Shown piece after piece: positions 1 to 7,539 of a stretch of 64,000 nucleotides of DNA. This DNA is from Peptacetobacter hiranonis (GTDB taxonomy: Bacteria > Bacillota > Clostridia > Peptostreptococcales > Peptostreptococcaceae): contig NZ_CP036523.1 in assembly GCF_008151785.1 (NCBI RefSeq), forward strand, positions 1,822,019-1,886,018, given 5' to 3'. A program made the translations under genes and the position numbers. Positions within the stretch are counted from its first letter, which is position 1; each line of letters starts with the position of its first letter. The notes under the pieces are model-generated. The model had not been told where the DNA came from, ran no database searches, and was given only the letters and a program-made list of their open reading frames with translations.

Positions 1-1085
1 ATATCTTTTGGATAGTCAGTAACGAATACTGGAGCTTTGTATATTTCTTCTGTTATATATCTTTCGTGTTCAGTCTGAAGGTCGCATCCCCATTCTACTG
101 GGTTTTCGAATTCATGTCCTGATTCAAGTAGTAATTCTATAGCTTTTGTGTAAGTTATTCTTACGAAGTCAGAGTTTACTACGTTGTTTAATCTTTCTAA
201 TAATCCTTTGTCTATGAAACTATTGAAGAACTGCATTTCTTCTGGAGCATTTTCCATTACATAGTTTATTATGTATTTTATCATATCTTCTGCTAATTCC
301 ATGTTATCTTCAAGGTCAGCGAATACTATTTCAGGTTCTATCATCCAGAATTCAGATGCATGTCTACCAGTGTATGAGTTTTCTGCTCTGAATGTTGGTC
401 CAAATGTATAAACATTTCTGAAAGCAAGAGCCATTATTTCAGCATTTAACTGTCCAGAAACAGTAAGGTTAGCTTCTTTACCGAAGAAGTCTTTAGAGTA
501 ATCTATTTTTCCTTCTTCTGTTCTTGGAAGATTTTCCATATCTAATGTAGTTAATCTGAACATTTCTCCAGCACCTTCACAGTCACTTCCTGTTATGATT
601 GGAGAGTGAGCGTATACGAAGTTTCTTTCCTGGAAGAATTTGTGTATAGCATAAGCTGCTAAAGATCTAACTCTGAATACTGCAGAGAAAGTATTACTTC
701 TAGGTCTTAAGTGTGCTATTGTTCTTAAGTATTCTAATGTATGTCTTTTTTTCTGAAGTGGGTATGAGCTATCTGACATACCTTCTACTTCTACTTTTGT
801 TGCATGTATTTCTACTGGCTGTTTAGCACCTTCTGTTGATACTAATTCACCTTCTACAAGTATTGATGATGATATAGGTAATTTACCTATTTCTTTGAAG
901 TTTTCTAATTTTTCATCTAATACTATCTGCATATTTTTGAAGAAACTTCCGTCATTTAATTCTATAAATCCGAAGTTTTTTGACATTCTTGATGTTCTTA
1001 TCCATCCAGCAACTTTTACAGTCTGCCCAACATGAGCTTCTTTGTTTCTATAAAGCTCTTTTATTTCTAAAAATTCTTTCTGCAT
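1..1085 (-). CDS. asnS: asparaginyl-tRNA synthetase, C-terminus beyond window
   Basis: Class II aminoacyl-tRNA synthetase that charges tRNA-Asn with asparagine in the cytoplasm. The window holds the first 361 codons; the last roughly 100 residues lie beyond position 1. Visible are the N-terminal OB-fold anticodon-binding domain (about residues 15-100, [20 protein letters not shown]), the stretch HLRPRSNTF that starts the catalytic core, and the class II motif 2 region around [25 protein letters not shown] residues. Start ATG at 1085 follows the purine-rich GGTGGAG. It stands alone behind a T-box leader, so expression should rise when tRNA-Asn is uncharged. AspRS-like enzymes are the main alternative, but the T-box specifier AAC and the sequence favour AsnRS. 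Confidence 0.95.
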   Translation of the reverse strand, partial: MQKEFLEIKELYRNKEAHVGQTVKVAGWIRTSRMSKNFGFIELNDGSFFKNMQIVLDEKLENFKEIGKLPISSSILVEGELVSTEGAKQPVEIHATKVEVEGMSDSSYPLQKKRHTLEYLRTIAHLRPRSNTFSAVFRVRSLAAYAIHKFFQERNFVYAHSPIITGSDCEGAGEMFRLTTLDMENLPRTEEGKIDYSKDFFGKEANLTVSGQLNAEIMALAFRNVYTFGPTFRAENSYTGRHASEFWMIEPEIVFADLEDNMELAEDMIKYIINYVMENAPEEMQFFNSFIDKGLLERLNNVVNSDFVRITYTKAIELLLESGHEFENPVEWGCDLQTEHERYITEEIYKAPVFVTDYPKD

Positions 1086-1113
1086 ATTTTTCTCCACCTT
1101 TTCTTTTTTAAAA

Positions 1114-1151
1114 TAAAAAAACCTTTCAATCCCATAATAGGGACGAAAGGT
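1114..1151 (-). terminator. T-box-controlled terminator before asnS
   Basis: On the minus strand CCTTTCGTCCC pairs with GGGATTGAAAGG and is followed by seven T. It is the competing terminator of the T-box leader and ends about 30 bases before the asnS start codon. Confidence 0.85.
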
Positions 1152-1421
1152 ATAATAATCAATTCGCGGTACCACCCTGATTGCTGATAATCTCAGCCAC
1201 TCATAAAGCTTTTGCTTATGGAATATAACGGTTCCTACCGTCTGAGCCTACTAACAAATGCTTTCGGTCAGCTGCTCCAAGATGTTCTTCAGTATAGACA
1301 ATTAGCAATCGGACTCTCAGCAACGCCGACTCTCTGTAACTATTAGAAAATACCTACTCTTCTTTTCACTGCATTTAATATAAATATATACAATTCTTAT
1401 TTTTAAAAATTGTGCTATCTA
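1120..1421 (-). ncRNA. T-box leader (tRNA-Asn responsive) of asnS
   Basis: The minus strand carries the highly conserved T-box sequence AGGGTGGTACCGCG at 1178-1165, directly before an intrinsic terminator. Upstream lie the stem I elements. The likely specifier triplet AAC (1286-1284, in GAAGAACATCTTGGAG) codes for Asn and matches the downstream synthetase. By the established T-box mechanism, uncharged tRNA-Asn pairs with the specifier and the T-box bulge, forms the antiterminator and allows asnS transcription. The specifier position is read by eye, not by folding. Confidence 0.93.
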
Positions 1422-1427
1422 TTTGCA

Positions 1428-1456
1428 ATTATATCAGTAGTTTTTAATTTAGTCAA
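1428..1456 (-). promoter_or_regulatory. sigma-A promoter of asnS T-box transcript
   Basis: TTGACT, 17-base spacer, TATAAT on the minus strand. The expected start at about 1421 places the whole T-box leader in the transcript. Confidence 0.75.
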
Positions 1457-1540
1457 TAATTTTGCAACTTTTCATTCTTTCACTTCAATTTATTTTTTTT
1501 TATTTGATTTTTTCTTTATTTTTTCTTAATATTTAATCCC

Positions 1541-1569
1541 TTGTATAAAGCAATTAAAAAATGTATAAT
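1541..1569 (+). promoter_or_regulatory. sigma-A promoter of AI-2E family gene
   Basis: TTGTAT, 17-base spacer, TATAAT on the plus strand, about 55 bases before the start codon of the gene at 1632. Confidence 0.6.
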
Positions 1570-1631
1570 CTTTTTTATAGCTTTTTAAAAATTATTTAAA
1601 ACTTAAAATTTTTTGAAAGGAGTTTAAAATA

Positions 1632-2762
1632 TTGAGTGTTAGACGTAAGAAAAAGAAAGTTTACTTAAATGTAGTTTTTACACTAGTTTTAACTTATTTA
1701 ATTATAAAACTAATAGATAACTACCAGTATTTCTTTGGGATGTTAGATTTCCTTATCGGTTTACTTATGCCTTTCGTTATAGCTTTTGTTTTAGCTTATA
1801 TATTTAATCCAATTATAAAGTTTTTTGAAAACAAATTTAAAGCTAAAAGAGGAGCCTCTTTATTTATAACTTACGGGGGACTTATCGTAGTATTGCTTAC
1901 TATACTAGTTATGACATTACCTGTAATAATAGAGAGTATTATAGACATAGTAAATAATGCTCCAACGTATTTTGCTGAAACCGAGCAATTCTTAATAAAT
2001 GTTTCAAGACATTTAGAAAATATAGATGCAGCTACAATGCAGGAAATTTGGGATAAGATTTCAAATATGCTTCCTAATTTAAGCAGCTTATTTGTTGGAT
2101 CTATAGGAGAAATATTTAAAAAGACATTCTCATTTGGTAAGTTTATATTTAACTTTGTATTGGCATTTATCATCTGCTTCTACATACTTCTTGAAAAAGA
2201 AAAAATATTCGATTTTCTAAAAAAAGCAGTATATGTAGTTCTTGGAGATAAAAAAGCAAGCTTTGTATTAACAGTTTCAAGAGACCTTAACGATAATGTA
2301 GGTAAATACTTTACAGGAAAGATATTTGATTCAATAATAGTCGGTGTACTTTCTGGAATAGGTCTTTTCGTATTGAAATCTAAATACGCATTATTATTTG
2401 GTACTTTGATGGGGCTTATGAATATGATTCCTTATTTTGGGCCAGCAATAGGTATGACTCCAGTTGTTTTAATAAACCTATTCAACGATCCCAAAATAGC
2501 ATTATTCTCTTTGATATATCTTCTTGTGGTTCAGCAGGTAGAAGTTGCCTTTATAGAGCCTAAAGTAGTAGGTGGACAGCTTGGTTTAAGTCCATTCCTT
2601 ACAATACTTGCAGTAACTGTAGGTGGTGGATTCTTTGGAATACCAGGTATGATTTTATCAACTCCAATAATGGGTGTATTAAAGGTATATATTACTGAAT
2701 ATGTAGAAACTAAATCTCAAGAAATTCAAATGAGTAATTTTGATAATCCAAAAGGGCAATAA
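1632..2762 (+). CDS. AI-2E/YtvI-type family transporter
   Basis: Polytopic membrane protein of the AI-2E transporter (PerM/YtvI/YueF) family; 376 residues is the usual length. It has about eight hydrophobic segments: two near the N-terminus, a pair around residues 65-105, then several in the C-terminal half. Family-typical glycine/proline-rich stretches include MNMIPYFGPAIGMTPV, FIEPKVVGGQLGLSPF and GGGFFGIPGMILSTP. The substrate is unknown; members export small molecules or exchange Na+/H+, so the autoinducer name should not be taken literally. The start is TTG at 1632, chosen because GAAAGGAG lies at good spacing upstream. It is monocistronic, with its own promoter and terminator. Confidence 0.88.
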   Translation: MSVRRKKKKVYLNVVFTLVLTYLIIKLIDNYQYFFGMLDFLIGLLMPFVIAFVLAYIFNPIIKFFENKFKAKRGASLFITYGGLIVVLLTILVMTLPVIIESIIDIVNNAPTYFAETEQFLINVSRHLENIDAATMQEIWDKISNMLPNLSSLFVGSIGEIFKKTFSFGKFIFNFVLAFIICFYILLEKEKIFDFLKKAVYVVLGDKKASFVLTVSRDLNDNVGKYFTGKIFDSIIVGVLSGIGLFVLKSKYALLFGTLMGLMNMIPYFGPAIGMTPVVLINLFNDPKIALFSLIYLLVVQQVEVAFIEPKVVGGQLGLSPFLTILAVTVGGGFFGIPGMILSTPIMGVLKVYITEYVETKSQEIQMSNFDNPKGQ

Positions 2763-2770
2763 AACCATTA

Positions 2771-2798
2771 ACCCACGTTTTTCAACGTGGGTTTTTTT
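2771..2798 (+). terminator. intrinsic terminator after AI-2E family gene
   Basis: ACCCACG/CGTGGGT stem followed by seven T, nine bases after the stop codon. Confidence 0.9.
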
Positions 2799-2821
2799 AT
2801 AGTATTATAGAAAAAGTATTA

Positions 2822-2850
2822 TTGCTTTCAAAGTTAATACATTGTATACT
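2822..2850 (+). promoter_or_regulatory. sigma-A promoter of ECF S component-amidohydrolase pair
   Basis: TTGCTT, 17-base spacer, TATACT on the plus strand, about 65 bases before the ATG at 2914. No recognised riboswitch fits in the short leader. Confidence 0.6.
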
Positions 2851-2913
2851 AAATACGAAATTAATAAAAGGGGTGTTAATTATAAATTTTAAAATTTGGA
2901 GGGAGCAATAAAC

Positions 2914-3423
2914 ATGAATAACACATCTAATAAGACAAGAGAACTTGTTAAAACTGCTTTGATGGCTGCAATTATTTTTGTAGCTACCTACGCAATTCGT
3001 ATTCCGAATCCAGCAACTGGTGGTTACAGTCATCTTGGGGATTGTATGATTTTTCTAGGGGTTATCTTACTAGGACGCAAAAATGGCTCTATAGCTGCGG
3101 GAATAGGTGGTGCACTTTCTGATTTTCTAGCAGGAGCACCTTTATGGATTCTACCTACTTTAATCATTAAGTTTATTATGGGATACATCATGGGTAGTAT
3201 TATCCATTTAAATCCTACTAGCAAAAAGTTACAAATGATTGGCTCTATTTCTGGTGGACTATTCCAGATTATAGCATACACAATAGTGAAAATTGTATTA
3301 ATTGGCTTTGAGCCAGCTATTCTTTCTATTCCGAATATATTCCTACAAACTGGATTTGGTATAACAATTTTCATGTTAATGTCTGTAGCTTTAACTAAAA
3401 CTTTAGTCAAAAAAATAAATTAA
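2914..3423 (+). CDS. ECF transporter S (substrate-binding membrane) component
   Basis: Small polytopic protein of 169 residues with five or six hydrophobic helices, in the size range of energy-coupling-factor S components, which capture vitamins or related small molecules and dock on a shared EcfT/EcfA module. Family-like features are the basic N-terminus before the first helix (TRELVKTALMAAIIFVATY), GGYSHLGDCMIFLGVILLG, and GGALSDFLAG in the third helix. No ATPase or EcfT gene is nearby, as expected for group II systems. An in-frame TTG lies further upstream, but ATG 2914 is chosen because GGAGGG at 2899-2904 is correctly spaced. It is probably co-transcribed with the amidohydrolase 18 bases downstream, so the ligand may be that enzyme's substrate or a precursor. 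Ligand unknown. Confidence 0.82.
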   Translation: MNNTSNKTRELVKTALMAAIIFVATYAIRIPNPATGGYSHLGDCMIFLGVILLGRKNGSIAAGIGGALSDFLAGAPLWILPTLIIKFIMGYIMGSIIHLNPTSKKLQMIGSISGGLFQIIAYTIVKIVLIGFEPAILSIPNIFLQTGFGITIFMLMSVALTKTLVKKIN

Positions 3424-3441
3424 GAAAGAAGGAATCTTGAA

Positions 3442-4155
3442 ATGAAAATTATCGATGCACATGCACATATTGGCTATATTGGAGGATGGGCTGATGTTGG
3501 AATCACTGAAGAAGGTCTTTTAAAGCAGATGAACAAATACAATATTGAGCGTACTGTATTATGTAATGAAGATAATGATATTACACTTAGAATGATGGAA
3601 CGTCATCCAGGACGTATAATAGGTTGTTTATATGTAAATCCTTTAGAACCAAAAACTGTGGACTCAATGGAGTCTTATTTAAAAAAAGGCTTTACTTCTG
3701 TTAAGTTAAACCCTCTTCGCCACGCTTATTGTGCAGATGCTGCTGTTTTAGATCCAGTTCTTGAAATTGCAAAAAAATATAATGTACCAATATGTATTCA
3801 CAGTGGACACCCACCATATTCTTTACCTTGGCAAATTGGTCTTCTTGCAGAACGTCATCCAAATGTAAAAATAATGATGATTCACATGGGGCATGGTCAT
3901 GGTGTATATATAGATGCTGCACTTAAAATGGCACGTCGTTATTCAAATATCTACCTAGAAATGTCTGGTATGCCTATGCAGATAAAAATTCGTGAAGCCT
4001 ATGAAACTGTAGGGTCTGATAGAATTATGTTTGGTACTGATACACCTTTCCATCATCCAACAATAGAAATGCAAAAGGTCATAACTAGCGGACTAGATGA
4101 AAAAGCTCAAGAAGATGTATTTTATAACAATGCAGCAAAATTCTTCTCAATTTAA
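3442..4155 (+). CDS. amidohydrolase-2 family TIM-barrel metal-dependent hydrolase
   Basis: 237-residue protein of the amidohydrolase-2 (PF04909-like) group. Metal-ligand candidates are all present: H7 and H9 in the N-terminal DAHAH, the histidine of CIHSGHPP, IHMGHGHG on a later strand, and the aspartate of MFGTDTPFHHP near the C-terminus. Reactions in this group include decarboxylation and hydrolysis of cyclic amides or lactones; nothing here fixes the substrate. The RBS is GAAAGAAGGA. Arginine is coded mostly by CGT/CGC (8 of 10), unlike neighbours that use AGA, which suggests recent acquisition together with the S component. An IS256 element follows at once. Confident of the fold, unsure of the function. 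Confidence 0.85.
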   Translation: MKIIDAHAHIGYIGGWADVGITEEGLLKQMNKYNIERTVLCNEDNDITLRMMERHPGRIIGCLYVNPLEPKTVDSMESYLKKGFTSVKLNPLRHAYCADAAVLDPVLEIAKKYNVPICIHSGHPPYSLPWQIGLLAERHPNVKIMMIHMGHGHGVYIDAALKMARRYSNIYLEMSGMPMQIKIREAYETVGSDRIMFGTDTPFHHPTIEMQKVITSGLDEKAQEDVFYNNAAKFFSI

Positions 4156-4185
4156 TTGAGTATATGAAAAAAAGTCTGTAAATTT

Positions 4186-4229
4186 AATCGCCTTCTATGG
4201 TAATATCAAATTAATCATAGGAGGCGATT
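4186..4229 (+). promoter_or_regulatory. hairpin sequestering the transposase ribosome binding site
   Basis: AATCGCCTTCTATG (4186-4199) pairs with CATAGGAGGCGATT (4216-4229) as a continuous 14-base-pair stem in RNA, with one G-U pair and a 16-base loop. The Shine-Dalgarno GGAGG (4220-4224) is fully inside the stem. The 5' arm overlaps the terminal inverted repeat. RNA started outside the element would form the hairpin and be poorly translated, a known way for insertion sequences to ignore read-through transcription. Confidence 0.65.
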
Positions 4230-4233
4230 TTTT

Positions 4234-5457
4234 ATGGGCAGAAAGAAAAGAGAACCATTAAATCCAGAAAAGAAAAATATAATAGCGGAGCTAATTAAAA
4301 CATATGAAATTAAAACCGCTCAAGACATTCAGGATGCACTTAAAGATCTTTTAGGTGATACTATTCAAGAGATGCTTGAATCTGAAATGAATGAGCATCT
4401 TGGGTATGAAAAATATGAACGTGGTGAAAATACTAACTCAAGAAATGGATATAAAACAAAAAGGGTAAGATCTGGAATGGGAGAATATGAGATTGATGTT
4501 CCTCAAGATAGAGATTCTTCTTTCGAACCTCAAATTGTCAAAAAAAGACAAAAGGATATTTCTGAAATAGAGCAAAAGATAATAAATATGTATGCTTTAG
4601 GCATGAGTAATAGAGATATAACTTCTCAAATAGAGGATATTTATGGATTTGAACTATCTGAAGGAATGATTTCAGATGTAACTGATAAAATAATACCTAA
4701 AATCGAAGAATGGAAATATAGACCTCTTGAAAGTGTATATCCTGTTGTATATATAGATGCTATCCATTTCTCTGTTAAAGAAAATGGTTCTGTTAAGAAA
4801 AAAGCTGTCTATGTAATTCTTGGTATAAGTTCCGAAGGATACAAAGAAATTCTAGGATTGTATATTGGAGATACTGAAAGCTCTAAGTATTGGTTTTCTG
4901 TGCTAAATGAATTAAAAAATAGAGGTGTAAGAGATATTTTAATCGTTTGTGCTGATGGACTATCAGGAATAAAAGAAGCGATAAGCTCCGCTTTTCCAAA
5001 TACTGAATATCAAAGATGTATTGTTCATCAAGTTAGAAATACATTAAAATATGTATCATACAAAGATAGAAAGGAATTTGCTAATGATTTAAAAACAATA
5101 TATCATGCCATTAATGAAGAACAGGCTCTAGCTAATTTAGAACGTACTTCAGAAAAATGGAATGAAAAATATCCAAATTCTATGAAATCTTGGTTTAGTA
5201 ACTGGGATTCAATTATACCGATATTTAAATTTTCACCAGAAACTAGAAAGGTAATTTATACTACAAATGCCATTGAAAGTGTAAATTCGCAGCTTAGAAA
5301 AATAAATAAAAAAAGAACTGTTTTTCCAAACAAGATTTCCTTAGAAAAATCACTATATCTATCAGTTGAAAAAATAAGCAAAAAATGGAGTATGCCTATT
5401 AGAAACTGGGGATATATTTATGGAGAACTTTCAATAATGTATGAAGATAGATTGTAA
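4234..5457 (+). CDS. IS256-family (mutator) transposase
   Basis: 407 residues, the normal full length for IS256 transposases, with no frameshift. DDE residues are visible: D in YPVVYIDAIHFSV, D in ILIVCADGLSGIKEA, and E in TTNAIESVNSQLRK; the family signature QRCIVHQVRNTLKYV is present. The N-terminal third contains the DNA-binding region (EMLESEMNEHLGYEKYERG). The start ATG follows GGAGG at nine bases. Codon choice differs from the host: Gln is CAA in 9 of 12 cases, whereas guaB and the CstA gene in this window use only CAG. It appears intact and possibly active. Confidence 0.95.
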   Translation: MGRKKREPLNPEKKNIIAELIKTYEIKTAQDIQDALKDLLGDTIQEMLESEMNEHLGYEKYERGENTNSRNGYKTKRVRSGMGEYEIDVPQDRDSSFEPQIVKKRQKDISEIEQKIINMYALGMSNRDITSQIEDIYGFELSEGMISDVTDKIIPKIEEWKYRPLESVYPVVYIDAIHFSVKENGSVKKKAVYVILGISSEGYKEILGLYIGDTESSKYWFSVLNELKNRGVRDILIVCADGLSGIKEAISSAFPNTEYQRCIVHQVRNTLKYVSYKDRKEFANDLKTIYHAINEEQALANLERTSEKWNEKYPNSMKSWFSNWDSIIPIFKFSPETRKVIYTTNAIESVNSQLRKINKKRTVFPNKISLEKSLYLSVEKISKKWSMPIRNWGYIYGELSIMYEDRL

Positions 5458-5461
5458 TAAT

Positions 5462-5507
5462 TAAAAAAGTCAAGAAAGCCGGCTTTTTTAGCTGGTTTTC
5501 TTGACTT
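5462..5507 (-). terminator. stem-loop downstream of transposase, T-run on minus strand
   Basis: GTCAAGAAAGCCGG (5469-5482) pairs with CTGGTTTTCTTGAC (5492-5505). On the minus strand the stem is followed by six T, so it would stop transcription running antisense into the transposase gene. On the plus strand it has no T-run. Confidence 0.55.
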
Positions 5508-5671
5508 GCAACAAAATAAATAATATTATGTTTTAAAGGGCGTTAGCCATTTATTCATAAATTATTTTAAGTCTATTATACTACCTAACGGTAGTTTAAG
5601 CCATAGAGGGCTTATTTACAGAAAAAATTCTATATACCCATTTAATTTTATCTAATATACTGTATGTTCTA

Positions 5672-5708
5672 AAAAATTACCCTCCAGTTTTCGCTGGAGG
5701 GATTTTTT
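5672..5708. terminator. bidirectional intrinsic terminator
   Basis: CCCTCCAG/CTGGAGGG stem with an A-run before it and seven T after it. It separates the IS element from the convergent gene ending at 5714 and can serve both strands. Confidence 0.85.
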
Positions 5709-5713
5709 TCGTT

Positions 5714-6946
5714 TTAGTTTTTATTGTATTTAATTGTAATTTTTTCACTAGGTTTTGTAGACTCTTTTTCACCTACTCCTACAATGTATATTTCTAGACC
5801 TTTTTCGTCGTTTTCACCATCAGATGATTCAACTTCTATATTTGTGTTGATTTTTCCTTCTTTTTCTTCAGTTTGTGGAATTGATTTTAGCACTTCATAC
5901 CCTTCATCATCATAATTTTTGAAGTAGATATCATAATTTTTTATTCCATCTAAAGAATCCCAGCTTATTCCTATTTTTACTTTTTCATCTTCTACATTAT
6001 ATGAATAGTTTATGTTCTTTATTGAGCTATTTTTTATACTTCTTTTCTTGACTGTTATTTTTATAGTTGCCTTTTTTTCTCCGCATGATACAAGTATTTT
6101 TTCAGTTCCCTCTCTTATAGCAGATATTTTACCTGCATCAGATATATAGGCTGCTCTCTCATCTTTTTTCTTTTTACTGGAATAAGAATATTCTACTTTT
6201 GGAGCTTTTAATCCTTTTGGAGATGTCGTCACTTTTGCTTTTATTGTTGCACTCTGACCTTCCTCTAGTACAAACTCACTTGGCACGTCTAACTTAGCAA
6301 CCTTAGCTTGTATTTCTAAAGGGATTTCTACAGTTTTTCCACCACATTCACCACTTATAGTTGCACTTCCTACACCTACAGCCATTGCATTATCTCCATC
6401 TATTTTTATGACAGACTCATCGCTACTTAGATATTTAGTCTTATATGTATCCTCAAATTTTTTATAGTTTGATATTGCAACAGAACTAGTTATAGTAGCC
6501 TTATCGCCAACATATTTTAAACTATCACTTAAATCAAGGTCTAAACTTTCAACATCTGGATTTACTATTTTTATCATAGCTTTTTTAATTAATCGGCTTC
6601 CCTTCATAACAGCTACAGATGTATATCCTTCTTTTAATGCTTTCATTTTATTTCCTTTTATTTCTGCAATACAAGTATCATCTAGTACATTAAACCAAAG
6701 CTCTGGATCCTTTGCATATCCAGGTATTTTCACATAATTTCCTGCTGATATTTCTACTTCATCACCTTGTTTTACTATGTATTTATCTAAGTCTTTTATA
6801 TAATTTCCTCCAATAATCTTTATTTCTACACCTTTTACTAGAGGACTTATTATTCCTTTTGAAAACATAAAATACTGTCCTACTAGGAGAAGTGGTATAA
6901 TTATTATCAATAATATTATTTTTTTATTTTTATTAAAATCTTTCAT
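5714..6946 (-). CDS. membrane-anchored surface protein with bacterial Ig-like domains
   Basis: 410 residues. Hydrophobic segment at about residues 9-28 (IILLIIIIPLLLVGQYFMF) after a Lys-rich N-terminus, with no lipobox or clear signal peptidase site, so it is probably an uncleaved anchor with the rest outside the cell. The body looks like two or three Big_2/Ig-like beta domains (for example KGNKMKALKEGYTSVAVMKG and ISAIREGTEKILVSCG, the typical end of a BIG2 repeat), followed by a fibronectin-III-like region from about residue 310 (VKIGISWDSLDGIKNYDIYF). No LPXTG motif or enzymatic domain is seen. A role in adhesion or wall structure is plausible but unproven. The RBS AGGAGG precedes the ATG at 6946. 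Confidence 0.75.
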   Translation of the reverse strand: MKDFNKNKKIILLIIIIPLLLVGQYFMFSKGIISPLVKGVEIKIIGGNYIKDLDKYIVKQGDEVEISAGNYVKIPGYAKDPELWFNVLDDTCIAEIKGNKMKALKEGYTSVAVMKGSRLIKKAMIKIVNPDVESLDLDLSDSLKYVGDKATITSSVAISNYKKFEDTYKTKYLSSDESVIKIDGDNAMAVGVGSATISGECGGKTVEIPLEIQAKVAKLDVPSEFVLEEGQSATIKAKVTTSPKGLKAPKVEYSYSSKKKKDERAAYISDAGKISAIREGTEKILVSCGEKKATIKITVKKRSIKNSSIKNINYSYNVEDEKVKIGISWDSLDGIKNYDIYFKNYDDEGYEVLKSIPQTEEKEGKINTNIEVESSDGENDEKGLEIYIVGVGEKESTKPSEKITIKYNKN

Positions 6947-6994
6947 TTTATATCTCCTCCTTTACTTTATATTTTCAAAATAATACCTAAAAGT

Positions 6995-7023
6995 AATATA
7001 TCATTTTTTTAATAATTTTTCAA
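6995..7023 (-). promoter_or_regulatory. sigma-A promoter of Ig-like protein gene
   Basis: TTGAAA, 17-base spacer, TATATT on the minus strand, about 45 bases before the start codon. Confidence 0.55.
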
Positions 7024-7046
7024 ACAATTCTGTATAATGTATCATA

Positions 7047-7400
7047 TTATTTTTCGTCAAAAAGAACTACAGCTAAGAAATCTAATGGACCATCTCCTAT
7101 ATTTTCTATAGAATGTTTTGCTCCATCTGCTGTGTATATAACGTCGCCTTCTTCTACAACAATTTCTTCTCCATTGTCATTAACTAATCCTTTTCCACTA
7201 AGTATATAATATACTTCAAAGTCTTTAGTATGGTCGTGTTCTCCTATTGAAGCACCTGGTTCTAAAACTATTCTGTTGAAAAGTCTACCATGCCCTCTTA
7301 ATTCCTCTGGTGTTACTAATACAGTAAAGTCACCTTTGCCTTTTCCGCCTTGAACATGTTCTCTAACTTGTGTAGTTGTTTCTAATTTTTTTCTTATCAT
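7047..7400 (-). CDS. small cupin-domain protein
   Basis: 117-residue single-domain cupin. The first cupin motif is visible as IGEHDHTKDFEVYYILSGKG (metal ligands His, His, Glu) and the second as GDVIYTADGAKHSIENIG (His). Such stand-alone cupins are metal-binding isomerases, dioxygenases or sensors; no substrate can be assigned. Translation is taken from ATG at 7400 because AAAGGGG lies at the right spacing; an in-frame GTG at 7409 overlaps that RBS. It is separated from its neighbours by AT-rich spacers, so probably monocistronic. Confidence 0.85.
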   Translation of the reverse strand: MIRKKLETTTQVREHVQGGKGKGDFTVLVTPEELRGHGRLFNRIVLEPGASIGEHDHTKDFEVYYILSGKGLVNDNGEEIVVEEGDVIYTADGAKHSIENIGDGPLDFLAVVLFDEK

Positions 7401-7498
7401 ATAAAACACCCCTTTTTTATTTTTTATATATTTTTTCTATACTATATTATTATTCTTTTTTAATTTTTCAATTCCTTCTATTTTTTACATTTATATCA

Positions 7499-7534
7499 AA
7501 AAATTAAAAAGGTGTAGCAAGTTCGCCACACCTT
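7499..7534 (-). terminator. intrinsic terminator of parvulin foldase gene
   Basis: AAGGTGTGGCG pairs with TGCTACACCTT on the minus strand, followed by a T-rich tract, immediately after the stop codon at 7540. Confidence 0.85.
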
Positions 7535-7539
7535 ATTTT

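Larger units (their letters stand above)
4166..5628 (+). mobile_element. IS256-family insertion sequence
   Basis: The element comprises a full-length mutator-type transposase and imperfect terminal inverted repeats. The left end reads TCTGTAAATTTAATCGCC then TTCTATGG (4175-4200). The right end (5601-5622) is its inverse with small gaps: CCATAGAGGGC then TTATTTACAGA. Both ends are flanked by runs of A (GAAAAAAA left, GAAAAAATT right), so the exact boundary and the 8-9 base target duplication cannot be fixed. The segment between the transposase stop and the right end holds a 14-base-pair stem-loop and no other gene. The element sits between the amidohydrolase gene and a minus-strand gene and breaks neither. 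Confidence 0.8.
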
